A program made the position numbers and the translations under genes. 64,000 nucleotides of DNA from Anas platyrhynchos (taxonomy: Eukaryota > Chordata > Aves > Anseriformes > Anatidae), in assembly GCF_047663525.1 (NCBI RefSeq), contig NC_092587.1, positions 44,104,501 to 44,168,500 on the forward strand, written 5' to 3'. Below are positions 1 to 28,399 of this stretch, one piece after another; position 1 is the first letter of the stretch; each line of letters opens with the position of its first letter. The notes under the pieces are model-generated. The model saw nothing but the letters and a program-made list of their open reading frames with translations, was not told the DNA's origin and did not search any database.

Positions 1-7785
<7,785 letters not shown>

Positions 7786-7828
7786 AGCGCGCAGCCAGCT
7801 GCTTCTCGGACCCTCTCGACACCCCAAA

Positions 7829-7870
7829 GGCTCTTTTAAGAGCCGCCCACCTTCTCTTCAGAAAGAGCTG
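7829..7870 (+). terminator. H4 histone 3' processing signal
   Basis: Stem-loop GGCTCTTTTAAGAGCC at 7829-7844: six-base stem, loop TTTA. The purine-rich U7 pairing element GAAAGAGCTG is at 7861-7870. In this family the mRNA is cleaved between the two and is not polyadenylated. Confidence 0.96.
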
Positions 7871-8391
7871 TATCGCGTTTGCTCGCTTTCTTGAAGTTGT
7901 TCCTGTACAGAAGTATCTTTCAACTGATTCTTGCCCGCCCCACTAAGGTTTCGGTGCCTAGCACCGTATCGTATGGTGGTGCTTGAGGCTGTCTCGCAGT
8001 GCTCTGTTATGTAATTCCCTTCCCACTTCCCTTGCTGCTCCTCGCGTTTAGCAGCCGCTTCCGGGAGGAACTGGTTGGGCTGCTCGTTAACTGAGCGCTG
8101 GACGAGCCGGTGGCCCTTCCGAGGGAGACGCCCACCGCTACTAAGAGCAAGCCTGCAATGTGCTGGGCGCAGGCTCCGATCCTCCCAGGGCTGTAGCCAC
8201 GTCCGGAAAAGCCGCGAGCGAAGGGGGCCCGAGCGAGCAAGGGGGGAGGGAAGTATCCGCCTCGTCAACGTCAAGCACCCTGAGGGCAGGGGGGAGGCCA
8301 CTCTTCCCTCCCAGTGACCCCAGCCCGCAGAAAAAAAAGCGCAGCGACCACGCGCGCTGGGCTCGCTCTAGGAGGCGGAGCGCCCTCACCC

Positions 8392-8520
8392 TTTGAAAAG
8401 CCCGCGCGGGGCAGCCACAGGCTCCAGCCGCTCCCGCGCCGCGCCACGGGCGGCTCTACTCGAGCCCGGCTCGCCGCAGCTGGCGGTGCCTGGGCTCAGA
8501 GCGCTGCTCCGGGGGTGAGT
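8392..8520 (+). promoter_or_regulatory. Orphan GC-rich promoter-like island with splice-donor-like site
   Basis: Between the converging 3' ends of H4 and H2A lies a CpG-rich block with TTTGAAAAGCCCGCGC at 8392-8407, a motif related to sequences in H3 promoters of this window. About 110 nt later GGTGAGT (8514-8520) fits a 5' splice site. No histone start codon follows. It could be the start of a spliced noncoding transcript running antisense to H2A. This is inference from motif content alone. Confidence 0.4.
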
Positions 8521-8680
8521 GCGGGGCCTACGAGGAAGGGCCGAGGCTGCCCGGCCGCAACCGAGCTCTCCTATGCAGAGCCTGGGTTTTAAGAGCAGGG
8601 CAAGACTCCCGCACGCTTCTAGTCAGAAGGGCGGGCGTACGCCCTCCCTCCTCTCTGTCCCTCTTCTACAGGAGCGTCTC

Positions 8681-8720
8681 AAGCTCTTTCTCGAGGCTGT
8701 GGGTGGCTCTGAAAAGAGCC
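8681..8720 (-). terminator. H2A histone 3' processing signal
   Basis: On the minus strand the stem-loop GGCTCTTTTCAGAGCC (8705-8720, loop TTTC) lies 44 nt after the H2A stop. It is followed by the U7 element GAAAGAGCTT (8681-8690). Confidence 0.95.
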
Positions 8721-8764
8721 TTTGGGTTTCAGTGGTGCGCTCCGGGCCTGTCTCCGGGGCCGCT

Positions 8765-9214
<450 letters not shown>

Positions 9215-9236
9215 TTACCCGCGCCCCGCGGCCCGC

Positions 9237-9389
9237 CCTTATATCCCTTCCCTTCGCGCGGCCCGCGCCTCCTGATAGGCCCAGGCGCACCCGGGGAGTG
9301 CGCAGCCAATGCCCGAGCGAATCTCGCCCTCACCAATCGGGGCGGCGCAGAGACCCTTCCCCCCACCTCTCCTTCTCGGCCCAGCCAAT
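9237..9389 (-). promoter_or_regulatory. H2A promoter (left arm)
   Basis: On the minus strand a TATA-like GATATAAGG is read from 9237-9247. CCAAT pentamers lie at 9306-9310, 9333-9337 and 9385-9389, written on the + strand and therefore inverted relative to the gene. The third lies outside the palindrome arm, so this H2A and its mirror copy differ in distal promoter sequence. Confidence 0.75.
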
Positions 9390-9776
9390 GACGCCGCGGG
9401 ACGCACCGGGCGGCTCCGCTCCGATCGCGGTGCGAAAACTCGGCGCCAGCCGCTGCAGCCCGCTCCCGAACCGGCCCCCGTCCTTCCGTCCCTTTTGTCA
9501 CCGCTCCTTTTTCCTACGGCATCTGTGCCGCTGAGGGGGGCTGAGTGGATGGAAAATCTGGGGATTTGAGAATGGGGGCAGGAAGAAATGTCTGGGCGGG
9601 TGCCTCTCAGCGGGTGAGGGGAGATCCGGCAAAGGAAACGTGGTATCTCCTTGTTTGTACTTATTAATAACAATTTAGAATTTAGAAACGATTTTCAGAA
9701 GGATGATCTGCTTTGCCCGATACCTACACCTTGAAGTAAGGTATAGTGCAGAAGTATATTCCAATAAAGAGTGCCA

Positions 9777-9817
9777 CAGCTCCTTTTATGGTTTATGTAT
9801 TGGCTCTTAAAAGAGCC
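9777..9817 (-). terminator. H3 histone 3' processing signal
   Basis: On the minus strand GGCTCTTTTAAGAGCC (9802-9817, loop TTTA) lies 54 nt after the stop. The downstream element reads AAAGGAGCTG (9777-9786), a slightly diverged form of the AAAGAGCTG seen elsewhere. Confidence 0.93.
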
Positions 9818-9871
9818 TTTGGGATGATGACAGTTGTCTTGGAAAACTGAGTTTTTGTGACTGAAATCTGC

Positions 9872-10294
<423 letters not shown>

Positions 10295-10347
10295 CTACTG
10301 CAAGCAGAGCAGCAAAAGGCAGTGAGAGTGCGTTCGCACACTGCCTG

Positions 10348-10406
10348 TATATATAGCAGCGTTCCCAGCTCTGATAGGCGGATACATACACGCTGAATCT
10401 CATTGG
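10348..10406 (-). promoter_or_regulatory. H3 promoter (palindrome spacer)
   Basis: TATATATA at 10348-10355 and one inverted CCAAT (ATTGG, 10402-10406). Further upstream the sequence is AT-rich (TTTTAAATTTACCGCC near 10419). The GC-rich TTTGAAAA-CCCGCGC motif of the H3 at 60061 is not preserved here. Confidence 0.75.
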
Positions 10407-11043
10407 TGGATTCTAATTTTAAATTTACCGCCTGTGGAAAAGACCACCCCCTGGTTCCGTCTTTGTTCTTTCCATGTACTTAGTCACACGGATAATTTCT
10501 GATACACGGTATCAACTTGTTGTTCTGTTTCAGGAATATATCCACATACTACCTGAAGATTCTTTACATAAACTTAAATATATTTTACTTTCCCTTCTGT
10601 ATATTTCTTTATTAACCCTGCGCAGAAAAAAAAATGTATGTTTTCAGCATCGATGTTTTCATGCAAAAAGGCTTTAGTTTATCGTTAAGTTCTAGGAAGC
10701 CTTACTTTAGCTTTTTGAAAAAATGCAGTAAAAAAGAAATCAGACGGCAGGAAACAATGGTATCAAAGATACCATTAAAAAAAATAGGAAATGTGTAGTG
10801 GAATTAAAGTGAAAAAATCTACTCTCTTTTTTTTCTGATGATGTGATAATAATACTTTAATTTTAATCAGAGGACTAGGCGCTGTTTAAAGTCTTTTAAT
10901 CTTTGTGAATTCGACTGAAGCTTACCGCGTTTGGTCTGCCAGACCCCCCACCCCTCTGCCCTCTGAGAGCCCTCCAAAGACACCCAGATCTGCCTTTCCC
11001 TCTCTGCATCCTCCCCGCCTCGGCGGTCGAGCTGCCGAGAGCG

Positions 11044-11143
11044 ATTGGTGAGGGCGAGATTCGCTCGGGCATTGGCTGCGCACTCCCCGGGTGCGCCTGG
11101 GCCTATCAGGAGGCGCGGGCCGCGCGAAGGGAAGGGATATAAG
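11044..11143 (+). promoter_or_regulatory. H2A promoter (right arm)
   Basis: ATTGG (inverted CCAAT) at 11044-11048 and 11071-11075, and TATAAG at 11138-11143 within GGGATATAAGG. The mirror of the left-arm promoter, except that the distal CCAAT outside the arm is absent. Confidence 0.78.
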
Positions 11144-11166
11144 GGCGGGCCGCGGGGCGCGGGTAA

Positions 11167-11616
<450 letters not shown>

Positions 11617-11660
11617 AGCGGCCCCGGAGACAGGCCCGGAGCGCACCACTGAAACCCAAA

Positions 11661-11700
11661 GGCTCTTTTCAGAGCCACCCACAGCCTCGAGAAAGAGCTT
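11661..11700 (+). terminator. H2A histone 3' processing signal
   Basis: Stem-loop GGCTCTTTTCAGAGCC (11661-11676, loop TTTC) 44 nt after the stop, then GAAAGAGCTT at 11691-11700. Identical to the left-arm copy. Confidence 0.95.
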
Positions 11701-11861
11701 GAGACGCTCCTGTTGAACAGGGACAGAGAGAGGAGAGAGGGTGTATGCCTGCTCTTCTGACTAGAAGTGTGCGGGAGTCTTGCCCTGCTCTAAAGCCCAA
11801 GCTCTGCATGGGAGAGCTCGGTTGCGGCCGGGCAGCCTCGGCCCTTCCTCGTAGGCCCCGC

Positions 11862-11990
11862 ACTCACCCCCGGAGCAGCGCTCTGAGCCCAGGCACCGCC
11901 AGCTGCGGCGAGCCGGGCTCGAGTAGAGCCGCCCGTGGCGCGGCGCGGGAGCGGCTGGAGCCTGTGGCTGCCCCGCGCGGGCTTTTCAAA
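11862..11990 (-). promoter_or_regulatory. Orphan promoter-like island, mirror copy
   Basis: Right-arm counterpart of the island at 8392-8520. On the minus strand the TTTGAAAAGCCCGCGC motif is at 11975-11990 and the GGTGAGT donor-like site at 11862-11868. Both are intact although neighbouring bases in the arms have changed. Confidence 0.4.
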
Positions 11991-12504
11991 GGGTGAGGGC
12001 GCTCCGCCTCCTAGAGCGAGCCCAGCGCGCGTGGTCGCTGCGCTTTTTTTTCTGCGGGCTGGGGTCACTGGGAGGGAAGAGTGGCCTCCCCCCTGCCCTC
12101 AGGGTGCTTGACGAGGCGGATACTTCCCTCCCCCCTTGCTCGCTCGGGCCCCCTTCGCTCGCGGCTTTTCCGGACGTGGCTACAGCCCTGGGAGGATCGG
12201 AGCCTGCGCCCAGCACATTGCAGCTTGCTCTTAGTAGCGGTGGGCGTCTCCCTCGGAAGGGCCACCGGCTCGTCCAGCGCTCAGTTAACGAGCAGCCCAA
12301 CCAGTTCCTCCCGGAAGCGGCTACTAAACGCGAGGAGCAGCAAGGGAAGTGGGAAGGGAATTACATAACAGAGCACTGCGAGACAGCCTCAAGCACCACC
12401 ATACGATACGGTGCTAGGCACCGAAACCTTAGTGGGGCGGGCAAGAATCAGTTGAAAGATACTTCTGTACAGGAACAGCTTCAAAAAAGCGAGCAAACGC
12501 GATA

Positions 12505-12546
12505 CAGCTCTTTCTGAAGAGAAGGTGGGCGGCTCTTAAAAGAGCC
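12505..12546 (-). terminator. H4 histone 3' processing signal
   Basis: On the minus strand stem-loop GGCTCTTTTAAGAGCC (12531-12546, loop TTTA) 43 nt after the stop, and U7 element GAAAGAGCTG (12505-12514). Confidence 0.96.
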
Positions 12547-12589
12547 TTTGGGGTGTCGAGAAGGTCCGAGAAGCAGCTGGCTGCGCGCT

Positions 12590-17900
<5,311 letters not shown>

Positions 17901-17946
17901 GAGTTTGGGAGGCGAAGGCGCCCGGGGGCGATGCAGGAGCGCGGCG

Positions 17947-17999
17947 GGGCCGGGCCGGGCCGGGCCGCACCAATCAGCGCGCGCGGCGCTGCTATAAAA
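17947..17999 (+). promoter_or_regulatory. H1 promoter (first H1)
   Basis: CCAAT at 17970-17974 and TATAAAA at 17993-17999, preceded by GGGCC repeats (about 17947-17967) that give four close G runs. I do not find the AAACACA box usual about 100 bp upstream of vertebrate H1 genes; the other H1 in the window has one. Confidence 0.8.
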
Positions 18000-18051
18000 G
18001 GGGCGGCGGCGGCGGCCGCGCCATTGTTCTGCCGGCTCCGCAGGAGGCGCC

Positions 18052-18729
18052 ATGGCTGAGACCGCTCCCGTCGCTTCGCCCGATGTGGCCGCCGCTCCTC
18101 CGGCTCCGGCCAAGGCAACTCCCGCTAAGAAGCCGAAGAAGGCGGCGGGCGGCTCCAAGGCGCGCAAGCCTGCGGGCCCCAGCGTCACCGAGCTGATCAC
18201 CAAGGCTGTGTCTGCTTCTAAGGAGCGCAAGGGGCTGTCTCTTGCCGCGCTCAAGAAGGCGCTGGCTGCTGGTGGATACGATGTGGAGAAGAGCAACAGC
18301 CGCATCAAGCTGGGGCTCAAGAGCCTTGTCAGCAAGGGCACCCTGGTGCAGACCAAGGGCACCGGCGCCTCTGGCTCCTTCCGCCTCAGCAAGAAGCCCG
18401 GCGAGGTGAAGGAGAAGGCGCCCAAGAAGCGGGCGGCCGCGGCCAAGCCCAAGAAACCGGCGGCCAAGAAGCCCGCCAGCGCCGCCAAGAAGCCCAAGAA
18501 GGCAGCGGTGAAGAAGAGCCCCAAGAAAGTCAAGAAGCCGGCGGCTGCTACCACCACCAAGAAGGCGGCTAAGAGCCCCAAGAAGGCGACCAAGGCTGCC
18601 AAGCCCAAAAAGGCAGTGGCTGCAAAAAGCCCGGCTAAGGCAAAGGCGGTGAAGCCCAAAGCTGCCAAGCCCAAGACGGCTAAGCCAAAGGCAGCCAAGG
18701 CAAAGAAGGCGGCGCCTAAGAAGAAGTAA
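18052..18729 (+). CDS. H1: Linker histone H1 (longer subtype)
   Basis: 225 codons. H1 binds linker DNA at the nucleosome entry and exit. A short Ala/Pro/Lys tail (about residues 1-40) starts [19 protein letters not shown]. The winged-helix globular domain follows (about 41-114; [10 protein letters not shown]...[11 protein letters not shown]), then a Lys/Ala/Pro C-terminal tail with KSPKK motifs that are typical CDK sites. Compared with the H1 at 41473 the globular domain has Ser for Ala in KAVSASK, Ser for Asn in VEKSNSR and Ser for Gly in LVSKG, and the C-tail has VKK and TTT differences. The N-terminal tail resembles waterfowl H1 as I remember it; that is not a species call. The ATG at 18052 is the first after the TATA box. 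Confidence 0.98.
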   Translation: MAETAPVASPDVAAAPPAPAKATPAKKPKKAAGGSKARKPAGPSVTELITKAVSASKERKGLSLAALKKALAAGGYDVEKSNSRIKLGLKSLVSKGTLVQTKGTGASGSFRLSKKPGEVKEKAPKKRAAAAKPKKPAAKKPASAAKKPKKAAVKKSPKKVKKPAAATTTKKAAKSPKKATKAAKPKKAVAAKSPAKAKAVKPKAAKPKTAKPKAAKAKKAAPKKK

Positions 18730-18773
18730 ACGGTCCTGAAAAACTCCCGTCTGCCTTGCAGACAACCCCCAAC

Positions 18774-18814
18774 GGCTCTTTTAAGAGCCACCCAACCTTT
18801 CACGAAAAGAGCTG
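18774..18814 (+). terminator. H1 histone 3' processing signal
   Basis: Stem-loop GGCTCTTTTAAGAGCC at 18774-18789 (loop TTTA), 44 nt after the stop; U7 element GAAAAGAGCTG at 18804-18814. Confidence 0.95.
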
Positions 18815-18899
18815 AAACACTGTTTCTTACTATTTTATGTGGTTCTTGGTGTAACTTCCGTACTCCGGCACTACTGCTGCCGGCAGTCCCTCAGATAAC

Positions 18900-19650
18900 G
18901 GTGCACACAGCTGCTTCCGCGTCCTTGTTCTCCGCGGGCAGCTCCGGCAGAGCGCGGTACCGCTCGCTGCAGCCCGACAGCGCGGGCGCGGTGCAACAAA
19001 CCTCCAGGGCAGCTGCGGGACGCCCCCCCGGGTACGATCCCGAACCCGCTGTGCTTCGGGCAGCGCTCACCGGCCCGGCCCGCAGCGGGAGGCAGCTCTC
19101 GCAGGCGCTGCTCCGTCCCTTGTCAGCCCGGGAGTTGCGCAGGGAGGGGGGGGGGGCGCGCTCGGGGCCGCTCCCGCCCGCACCCCAGGAGCTGTGCCCA
19201 TTTCGAAAAGCCCGCGCTGCGCGTAGATTGGCTGCGCCTCTCGGGCTTTGCTGGTGCACGGGAGTTTTCGGGTTAAACAGACGCCCCGTCTCTAATCCGA
19301 CAGGCGGGGTTTTACGTTCTTCCCGCAGAGGAAGAGGTTTATGAGCTTCCTGGTACGAGCCTGCTTCACAGCTGAGGGCTTTTTCACTCCCAGTCTATAT
19401 CTGCCCCCCCTTGAAGTCGTAGGGTGAGGGGACTGCCGGCGGCACGGGGGTGTTCCTCGACGGCCCTTGAGCTGCCCGCGTCCCCGCTCTCCGGTTGAGG
19501 CTGTGTCCCTTAAAACTGCTACGGGCACTGTAGGAACCCGCGGGGGCTCGAAGCATCCCCCCGCCTGCCCCCCAAACTCGCTGCCCCCGCCTCTTCCCGG
19601 CGATTTGACCGTACCCTCCTCCCGCCGCCTTCACCGCATTCAAAGGATGT
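18900..19650. promoter_or_regulatory. Orphan CpG-rich island downstream of H1
   Basis: A GC-rich stretch with frequent CpG beginning about 100 nt past the H1 processing signal. TTCGAAAAGCCCGCGCTGC lies at 19202-19220 and an inverted CCAAT (ATTGG) at 19227-19231; an 11-G run is at 19146-19156. No histone coding sequence or stem-loop is associated. The 19-mer occurs identically in the island at 42861. Its role is unknown; an unannotated promoter is one possibility. Confidence 0.45.
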
Positions 19651-19659
19651 TTTCCCTAT

Positions 19660-21929
<2,270 letters not shown>

Positions 21930-21972
21930 AGCGCGCAGCCAGCTGCTTCTCGGACCCTCTCGACACCCCAAA

Positions 21973-22044
21973 GGCTCTTTTAAGAGCCGCCCACCTTCTC
22001 TTCAGAAAGAGCTGTGACATTGTACGTGTTCTTTGAAAGAGCTG
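21973..22044 (+). terminator. H4 3' processing signal with two U7-like elements
   Basis: Stem-loop GGCTCTTTTAAGAGCC at 21973-21988 (loop TTTA). The usual GAAAGAGCTG is at 22005-22014 and the same ten bases recur at 22035-22044. The second copy is not present in the related H4 cassettes. Confidence 0.93.
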
Positions 22045-23440
22045 TGTGTTACATTTATTGCTTATTGTAGCCTTCCTTTGTATTGACAGTTACTGTTTCT
22101 GAAGAATTTATGGTAATCGCAGTTTCGTCCTTTTCCCAACGTTAATAGCAAAGCTGCTTGTGCTCTGTGAAAGCCTTATTAATTCCCCTGTGATAGCTGA
22201 GCACGCTGCCAAAATTTAGTGTTTCGTGACCAATGATTTCCTAATCAATTTTTTTTTTCATTTTCAAAGATCTATGTGTAATCTGGAATACTATTCAATG
22301 TATTATTCCTTATTTTTTTTTATATCTAAGTATAGGTTATCTGCATTTACAGGAAAAGGGAAGCTAATGTAAGAAAAGATGAATGTTTCTTTTCTCATAA
22401 CTTCTAAATTTTTTAACTGTAATCTGGTTTCAGTTCTATGTTAATTATTTTTAAAAGTCCTTTTCACGTGTAGTATTTAATGCAGATTTTTGGAAAAAAA
22501 ATATATATATATTTCCAATTTTCTCCCTCATGCACCTGGCAACACATCTTAATAAAAAATAATCCCCATCCGTTATTTTATCAAAAGGAGAATTGTCCAC
22601 AGGCTCTTGTCATTATGCAGCTCTCCCTCCCAACTGAGTTTTCGAGGAAGTATTAATGTTTTCTTCATTTCATCATAGAAGAAGATCAAATATAATAAAT
22701 AAATAAAATCTTTCATACTTATATAAAAATATTTGTTACAAAAGTCGACTCAAATGGCTGTCAGTAGATGCTTGTGGTCATTTCTCTGTTTCTTACAGAT
22801 TAAGTTCTCACCAGTGGAGTAGAGCCAAAAGAAATCAGTCTATTCCAAAGTGCTTTTCATTAGACCAGAATGACCCTTGTCTAAAATTTCTCAGTGAAGA
22901 ATTTAGTTGACAATTCTTATGATCTCTCATGTTGACTTCCTTTAGCAACAAGTAAATGACGTAAGAAAAGTAACTGAAAAGACCCATATTCATTGTTACA
23001 GCTCATAACATAATGAAAATTTGTAGCTGTGGCAAGTATAGGATTTCCTAGGCATTTGTCTCTGGGAAACTAGGGGATTTTTCTTAGAGGCTGTAAGGTT
23101 AGCGTGCCTGTTACTGTAAAAGGGGGGGATGTATAAAATAATAGTAGTAGTAGTATGATTATTATTATTCTGTAATCAGATCACCAAAAGAAACTATTAA
23201 GCTTATTTATATAAAACTGCATCTTCTTCGAGCCTCCACACGGCTCTTAACCTGTCAGGAACCCGGGAGAGAGGGAAAGCCAGAGAAGCAAAAGCGATGT
23301 GAGCGCTGTATCTGAAATGCAGCCCCTCCGACCCCCTCCCCCCCCCACACCCCGGTTCGAACACGGAGTGCGCCGGGACTGGGGGAGAAGGAGGAGGGGG
23401 GAGAGGGGCAGGCAGCGGCGCATCCACCTTCCTTGGGCTC
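22045..23440. other. Intergenic, no gene recognised
   Basis: AT-rich to about 23200, with short TA and TAG repeats, then a rise in GC leading to the H3 promoter, with long C runs near 23329-23349. No gene or stem-loop. Confidence 0.65.
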
Positions 23441-23460
23441 GGGCCGGGATCTCAAGGTAC

Positions 23461-23515
23461 CCAATGAGGATAGCGCTCCTCTCGACCAATCAGCGATGGG
23501 CCGGCTCTATAAATA
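23461..23515 (+). promoter_or_regulatory. H3 promoter
   Basis: Two CCAAT boxes, 23461-23465 and 23486-23490, and TATAAATA at 23508-23515. I do not see the TTTGAAAA-CCCGCGC motif found at the H3 at 60061. Confidence 0.85.
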
Positions 23516-23574
23516 GCGGTGCTCCGCTAGCAGCTGCGGTGCCCTGCTCGCAGAGCCTGCTCGGTGGCTGTTAG

Positions 23575-23988
<414 letters not shown>

Positions 23989-24051
23989 GGCTCCTGACTC
24001 AGCCCTTCCACCTCTTCTGCTGCGGCAGAGGAGGCTGCACTCAGACCCAAA

Positions 24052-24092
24052 GGCTCTTTTAAGAGCCACTCCATGCACAATAAAAAGAGCTG
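24052..24092 (+). terminator. H3 3' processing signal overlapped by AATAAA
   Basis: Stem-loop GGCTCTTTTAAGAGCC at 24052-24067 (loop TTTA), 63 nt after the stop, the longest spacing in the window. U7 element AAAAAGAGCTG at 24082-24092; the canonical poly(A) signal AATAAA (24079-24084) overlaps its start. Confidence 0.93.
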
Positions 24093-25060
24093 TAGCACCG
24101 TTCTTAAGTAGTTTTTAGAAATAGTAACTTGAAATACTTGGTCTTTTTCCAAATTGCAGCACTGGGTTTGAGACCCCTGCCCTCCAGATTCTTGTTAACT
24201 TAGTGCCTGTATAAAGATATTTCATGTATTTCCCGAGTATTTTGAGGTGCTGAGGATTTCTGTTTTATTAAGAGATTTATAAAAATATTAAGAGTGAAGA
24301 CTGATTATTTTTTTCCAATAATTAACATATATAATCTGTTTGAACTTGCACTTCCATATGTATTAATGAACAGATAGGCACTCTTAAGCAGTCGGGAAAA
24401 AATACTGAGCAGTATTAGAATTCTAGGATTAAATAGCAGGCAGTGGTAGCATAGATGAATGTATACATGGCTTTCTCAGGTAAGAACATCTCCCATATAA
24501 GGACTTGCCTTAGCTCAAATCTTCACTGACACATTCAGAGGTCTTGTATGAGGCTTTGGATTTCTAACAGAGAAATAGGAATTTCTCCTGTTAACTTGAA
24601 AAACATCTTCCCCTTCTCCCTTAGTTGTGAGAGCTCCCAGTTCATTACCTGGGGTATGACACTAAACCTGGGATGGCACTGAACATGGGCTAGCAGCAAA
24701 GGGTGCTACCCTGTCAGAGCAGTCACCTGTTGCACTTAGAGGATTCTTAAGACGTAACTTGCTGTGCTTTACAGTCCCAGAGAACACACAGAGATAACAA
24801 GAAATGAGAAAAGGAGATGGCAACATACATTGACTGTAGTAATCAGCCCAGAATGAGGTTGTGGATTTCCTTCTTGTGCTTCCCCCTATCTCCCCTCCCC
24901 CCAATTAATAAAAAAATAAAATAACTCGCCCAACACATTTATCTTTTTGTCCTTATTTTGAGATTAGGTTGTAAAGGAAGTAAAGAGATTAAAAGTTACC
25001 AAATTATAAAGGGAATGGACAAAGGATCTACTGTTTTTTGATTTTTACTTAGGAATAGAA

Positions 25061-25091
25061 TATGTGTGTGTGTGTATACATATATATATAA
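25061..25091. repeat. TG/TA dinucleotide repeat
   Basis: Alternating TG then TA units, about 30 bp. Simple repeat. Confidence 0.85.
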
Positions 25092-26250
25092 ACCACAGAT
25101 TTCATGCCTATTTACATGTAAATAACATAATAAAATTTCTAAAGTAATTTTGAGACAAAGTAAATGAAACTCAAAAGATACAGAAAAAAAAATATTGGCA
25201 GTTTTTGGAATTGAGGTTTTATGGTATGTCGTAACAAGCATTTCTCATTATTGTAAAATCATGAAGTGAGAAGTAATATTTAATTTACAATTTGGAAGTG
25301 AATAGAAGTTTCATGTTCTCTCAAGTCAGGGAACAAAATCATAGCCTGACTTCTTTCTTGTATTTTGGTTGTTCTAGAGCATATTACATTCACTGGACAG
25401 AAAAAAAAATATATATATAAATAAATATAAAAATGCTGCACTGTTTTATTTCAAGTTTTGTCTTTTGTAACTCATCATAGCTATTCTTTTTGGGTCAGTT
25501 TTGATAGATACTGCAGATACATGACCTGGGAACAAAGATATTAACTAATCATCAGTTGTGATGAAAAATTTCCCCATTCACTGTAGCAATTAGCTTCCAT
25601 GGACTACTATCAATGCAGGCTCCACTCTGTGATCAGGCATGGCACTGTACATAGGCAGCGAGGTAGTTTTTATTCCCCTCTTATCTTCCCCTTCATTTAA
25701 TTTCATATGTAACAAGGCTGCCTGCTTTGACATTTTAACCTTTTCTAACCTCAAAGTGGTACTTGGCTACAAACTTAAGTCATTTCAGCAACGAATCTCT
25801 TGCCAACATGGAACAAGAAGAACAAACAGTATGTAGCCTGTTGTCCAAAGTCTTAGAGTATAGTCAGATACATAGTTAATAATTCCTTTTAAATTACACT
25901 TATGGGCACAGTCTATATATTACTCTAGCTTAAGCAGTTCCATTTAATCAAATTTTCACCCCTTATTGTGCAAGTGTTATTGTGCAAAGAGAGTAGTTTC
26001 TTCTTTCACTTCTTTTATCAATACAGCAGAACAGATCAGAACCACAGAAAAGAAAAAAAAAAGGGAAAAAAAAAAGAAAAATCCAGGTTGTTTTGAGAGA
26101 GAGGGAATTTGGAAATAAAGATGATAGATACTGTGTGAAGGAAAAACATATGCATATATATATACACATGTATGCGTATGGACATTCGTGTATACATATA
26201 AAATATGTATGTCTGTATGTATGTATTGCTACCCTACATGTGACCTTCAT

Positions 26251-26274
26251 AAAAAAAAAAAAAAAAAAAAAAAA
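26251..26274 (+). repeat. Poly(A) tract, 24 nt
   Basis: Uninterrupted A run after TA/TG-rich DNA. No element body recognised upstream. Confidence 0.85.
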
Positions 26275-27736
26275 CATTGCTGTTTTCTAGTCCCCATCCC
26301 TTTCATATCTAAAATATCATTGAGAATATTCCTTGTATTGGGTATGTTTTACCTCCTGTGTAGTGTTTCTGAAACGCCCTGTGAAATTTACTGTAGGTTT
26401 CCCCAGATGCCATCCTCAAGTAGTTCAATTTCATTTCAGATCAGATTGGATAACATTTACAGAAGCATATTCGATAGGCCAGACTGTATGATCAAGAGCA
26501 GAGGAAAAGATTCCATAAGAATCAAAATCACAGTAATCTGAGTGTTTTATTTGTGAATGAAAATAAATGGTGACTGTTGTGAGATGTTGAACAGATAGAC
26601 TGCAAGACTAGACAAGATAAACTGGAAAATGAAAGTGAGCTAGAGGCCAACTGTAACTTCCTGTCTACAAAAATCTTGCACTAAACCAAAATTCTAATAA
26701 ACGTTGATCTCACATTGTATTCCTCTTCTGACTCTACCTTCTTTTTAGAATCAAATACAAACTCTCGTCCTCAATTCTCGAAGCCATGTAAAGATGTTTC
26801 CTACAAGACTTAAAGGCTTGGCAGCTGCTTCCCCTCCCCTAGCTCTTTTGGTCCGAATGAAAACCACAAATATTCCTCCTGTGCCAGCGCTTCCTCTTTG
26901 CGAAGGGCAGGGGGAGGGAGGGGGGTGGGAGAGAGATGGGCGAGGAGAACGGAGCGGTGGGGGAGGGACGGATGGGGGAGACAGCAACCTTTCCCAGGAG
27001 CATCCTCCAGCTTCTAGCTTGTTTTTCCCAGCCTCGCTGCTTTACAGTACTCCAGCCGGATTTCTCCAAGTCAGGCAAACAACACTGAGAATACAAAGAA
27101 CAAATAAATTCACTTGCTTCGGTTTCCTATTATCCCTAACATAAGGATTTCTTAACTAGTTTTTATTTTATTCACGTGATGCACAAATAAGTAGGACTCT
27201 TACATACCTTATAAAGTCTTAAGTCTTACACTATACCCTCTTTTAAGTAGTGACTCAGTACATTTGTATCAATCACATTAATAAAATTAAAAAAAATTTA
27301 AAAAGTGTTATGCTTATCTTCGATGTACTAACACTGACCATGCCTTCCATGTTCCTTAACTGTAGTAACCCGTGCAGGGGACAATACTGCCACTTTTTTT
27401 TTTTTTTTTTTTAAATGAACGGTATAGTTCTCGCCATGCTTAATGAATATCTCATTTGCTAATTTTCTCACAATTTCTAATTCAGTGTAGCCGAACAGAT
27501 ATATTTCCAAGCCCCTCAACTAAAACAGCACATAACACAGTTTACTTAAAAACCCAATGGGATACTCCTAAGAAACATTTAAACTTTTTTTTCCCCTCTG
27601 GACTATCGATAATAAACTGCAGAGCTCAGGTAAGGGAAACTAAACAGATGCAAGGTTTAATAGTACTTATAAAAGAGTCTAAAATGTACAATACCGTGAA
27701 AGAACTCTAAGACTGTCACGTATTCAAATAGTGTCT

Positions 27737-27777
27737 CAGCTCTCTCAAGTGGTGAAGTGGTGGCTCTTAAAAGAGCC
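27737..27777 (-). terminator. H3 histone 3' processing signal
   Basis: Minus-strand stem-loop GGCTCTTTTAAGAGCC (27762-27777, loop TTTA) 56 nt after the stop; U7 element GAGAGAGCTG ends at 27737. Confidence 0.94.
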
Positions 27778-27833
27778 TTTAGGGTGCAGGGATGAAGTTG
27801 AGGACCAAGGACCGGGAAGGTGGGTCAGGAGCC

Positions 27834-28397
<564 letters not shown>

Positions 28398-28399
28398 TC

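Larger units (their letters stand above)
24093..27730. other. AT-rich intergenic DNA between divided H3 genes
   Basis: No gene recognised. Contains TG/TA dinucleotide tracts (25061-25091), a TA/TG-rich stretch (about 26146-26232), A and T runs, and a purine-rich GC-richer patch at about 26880-27000. Confidence 0.6.

Noticed and set aside
23340-23370. GGTTCGAACACG as a tRNA T-arm
   Set aside because: No cloverleaf upstream; it lies in the C-rich region leading to the H3 promoter.
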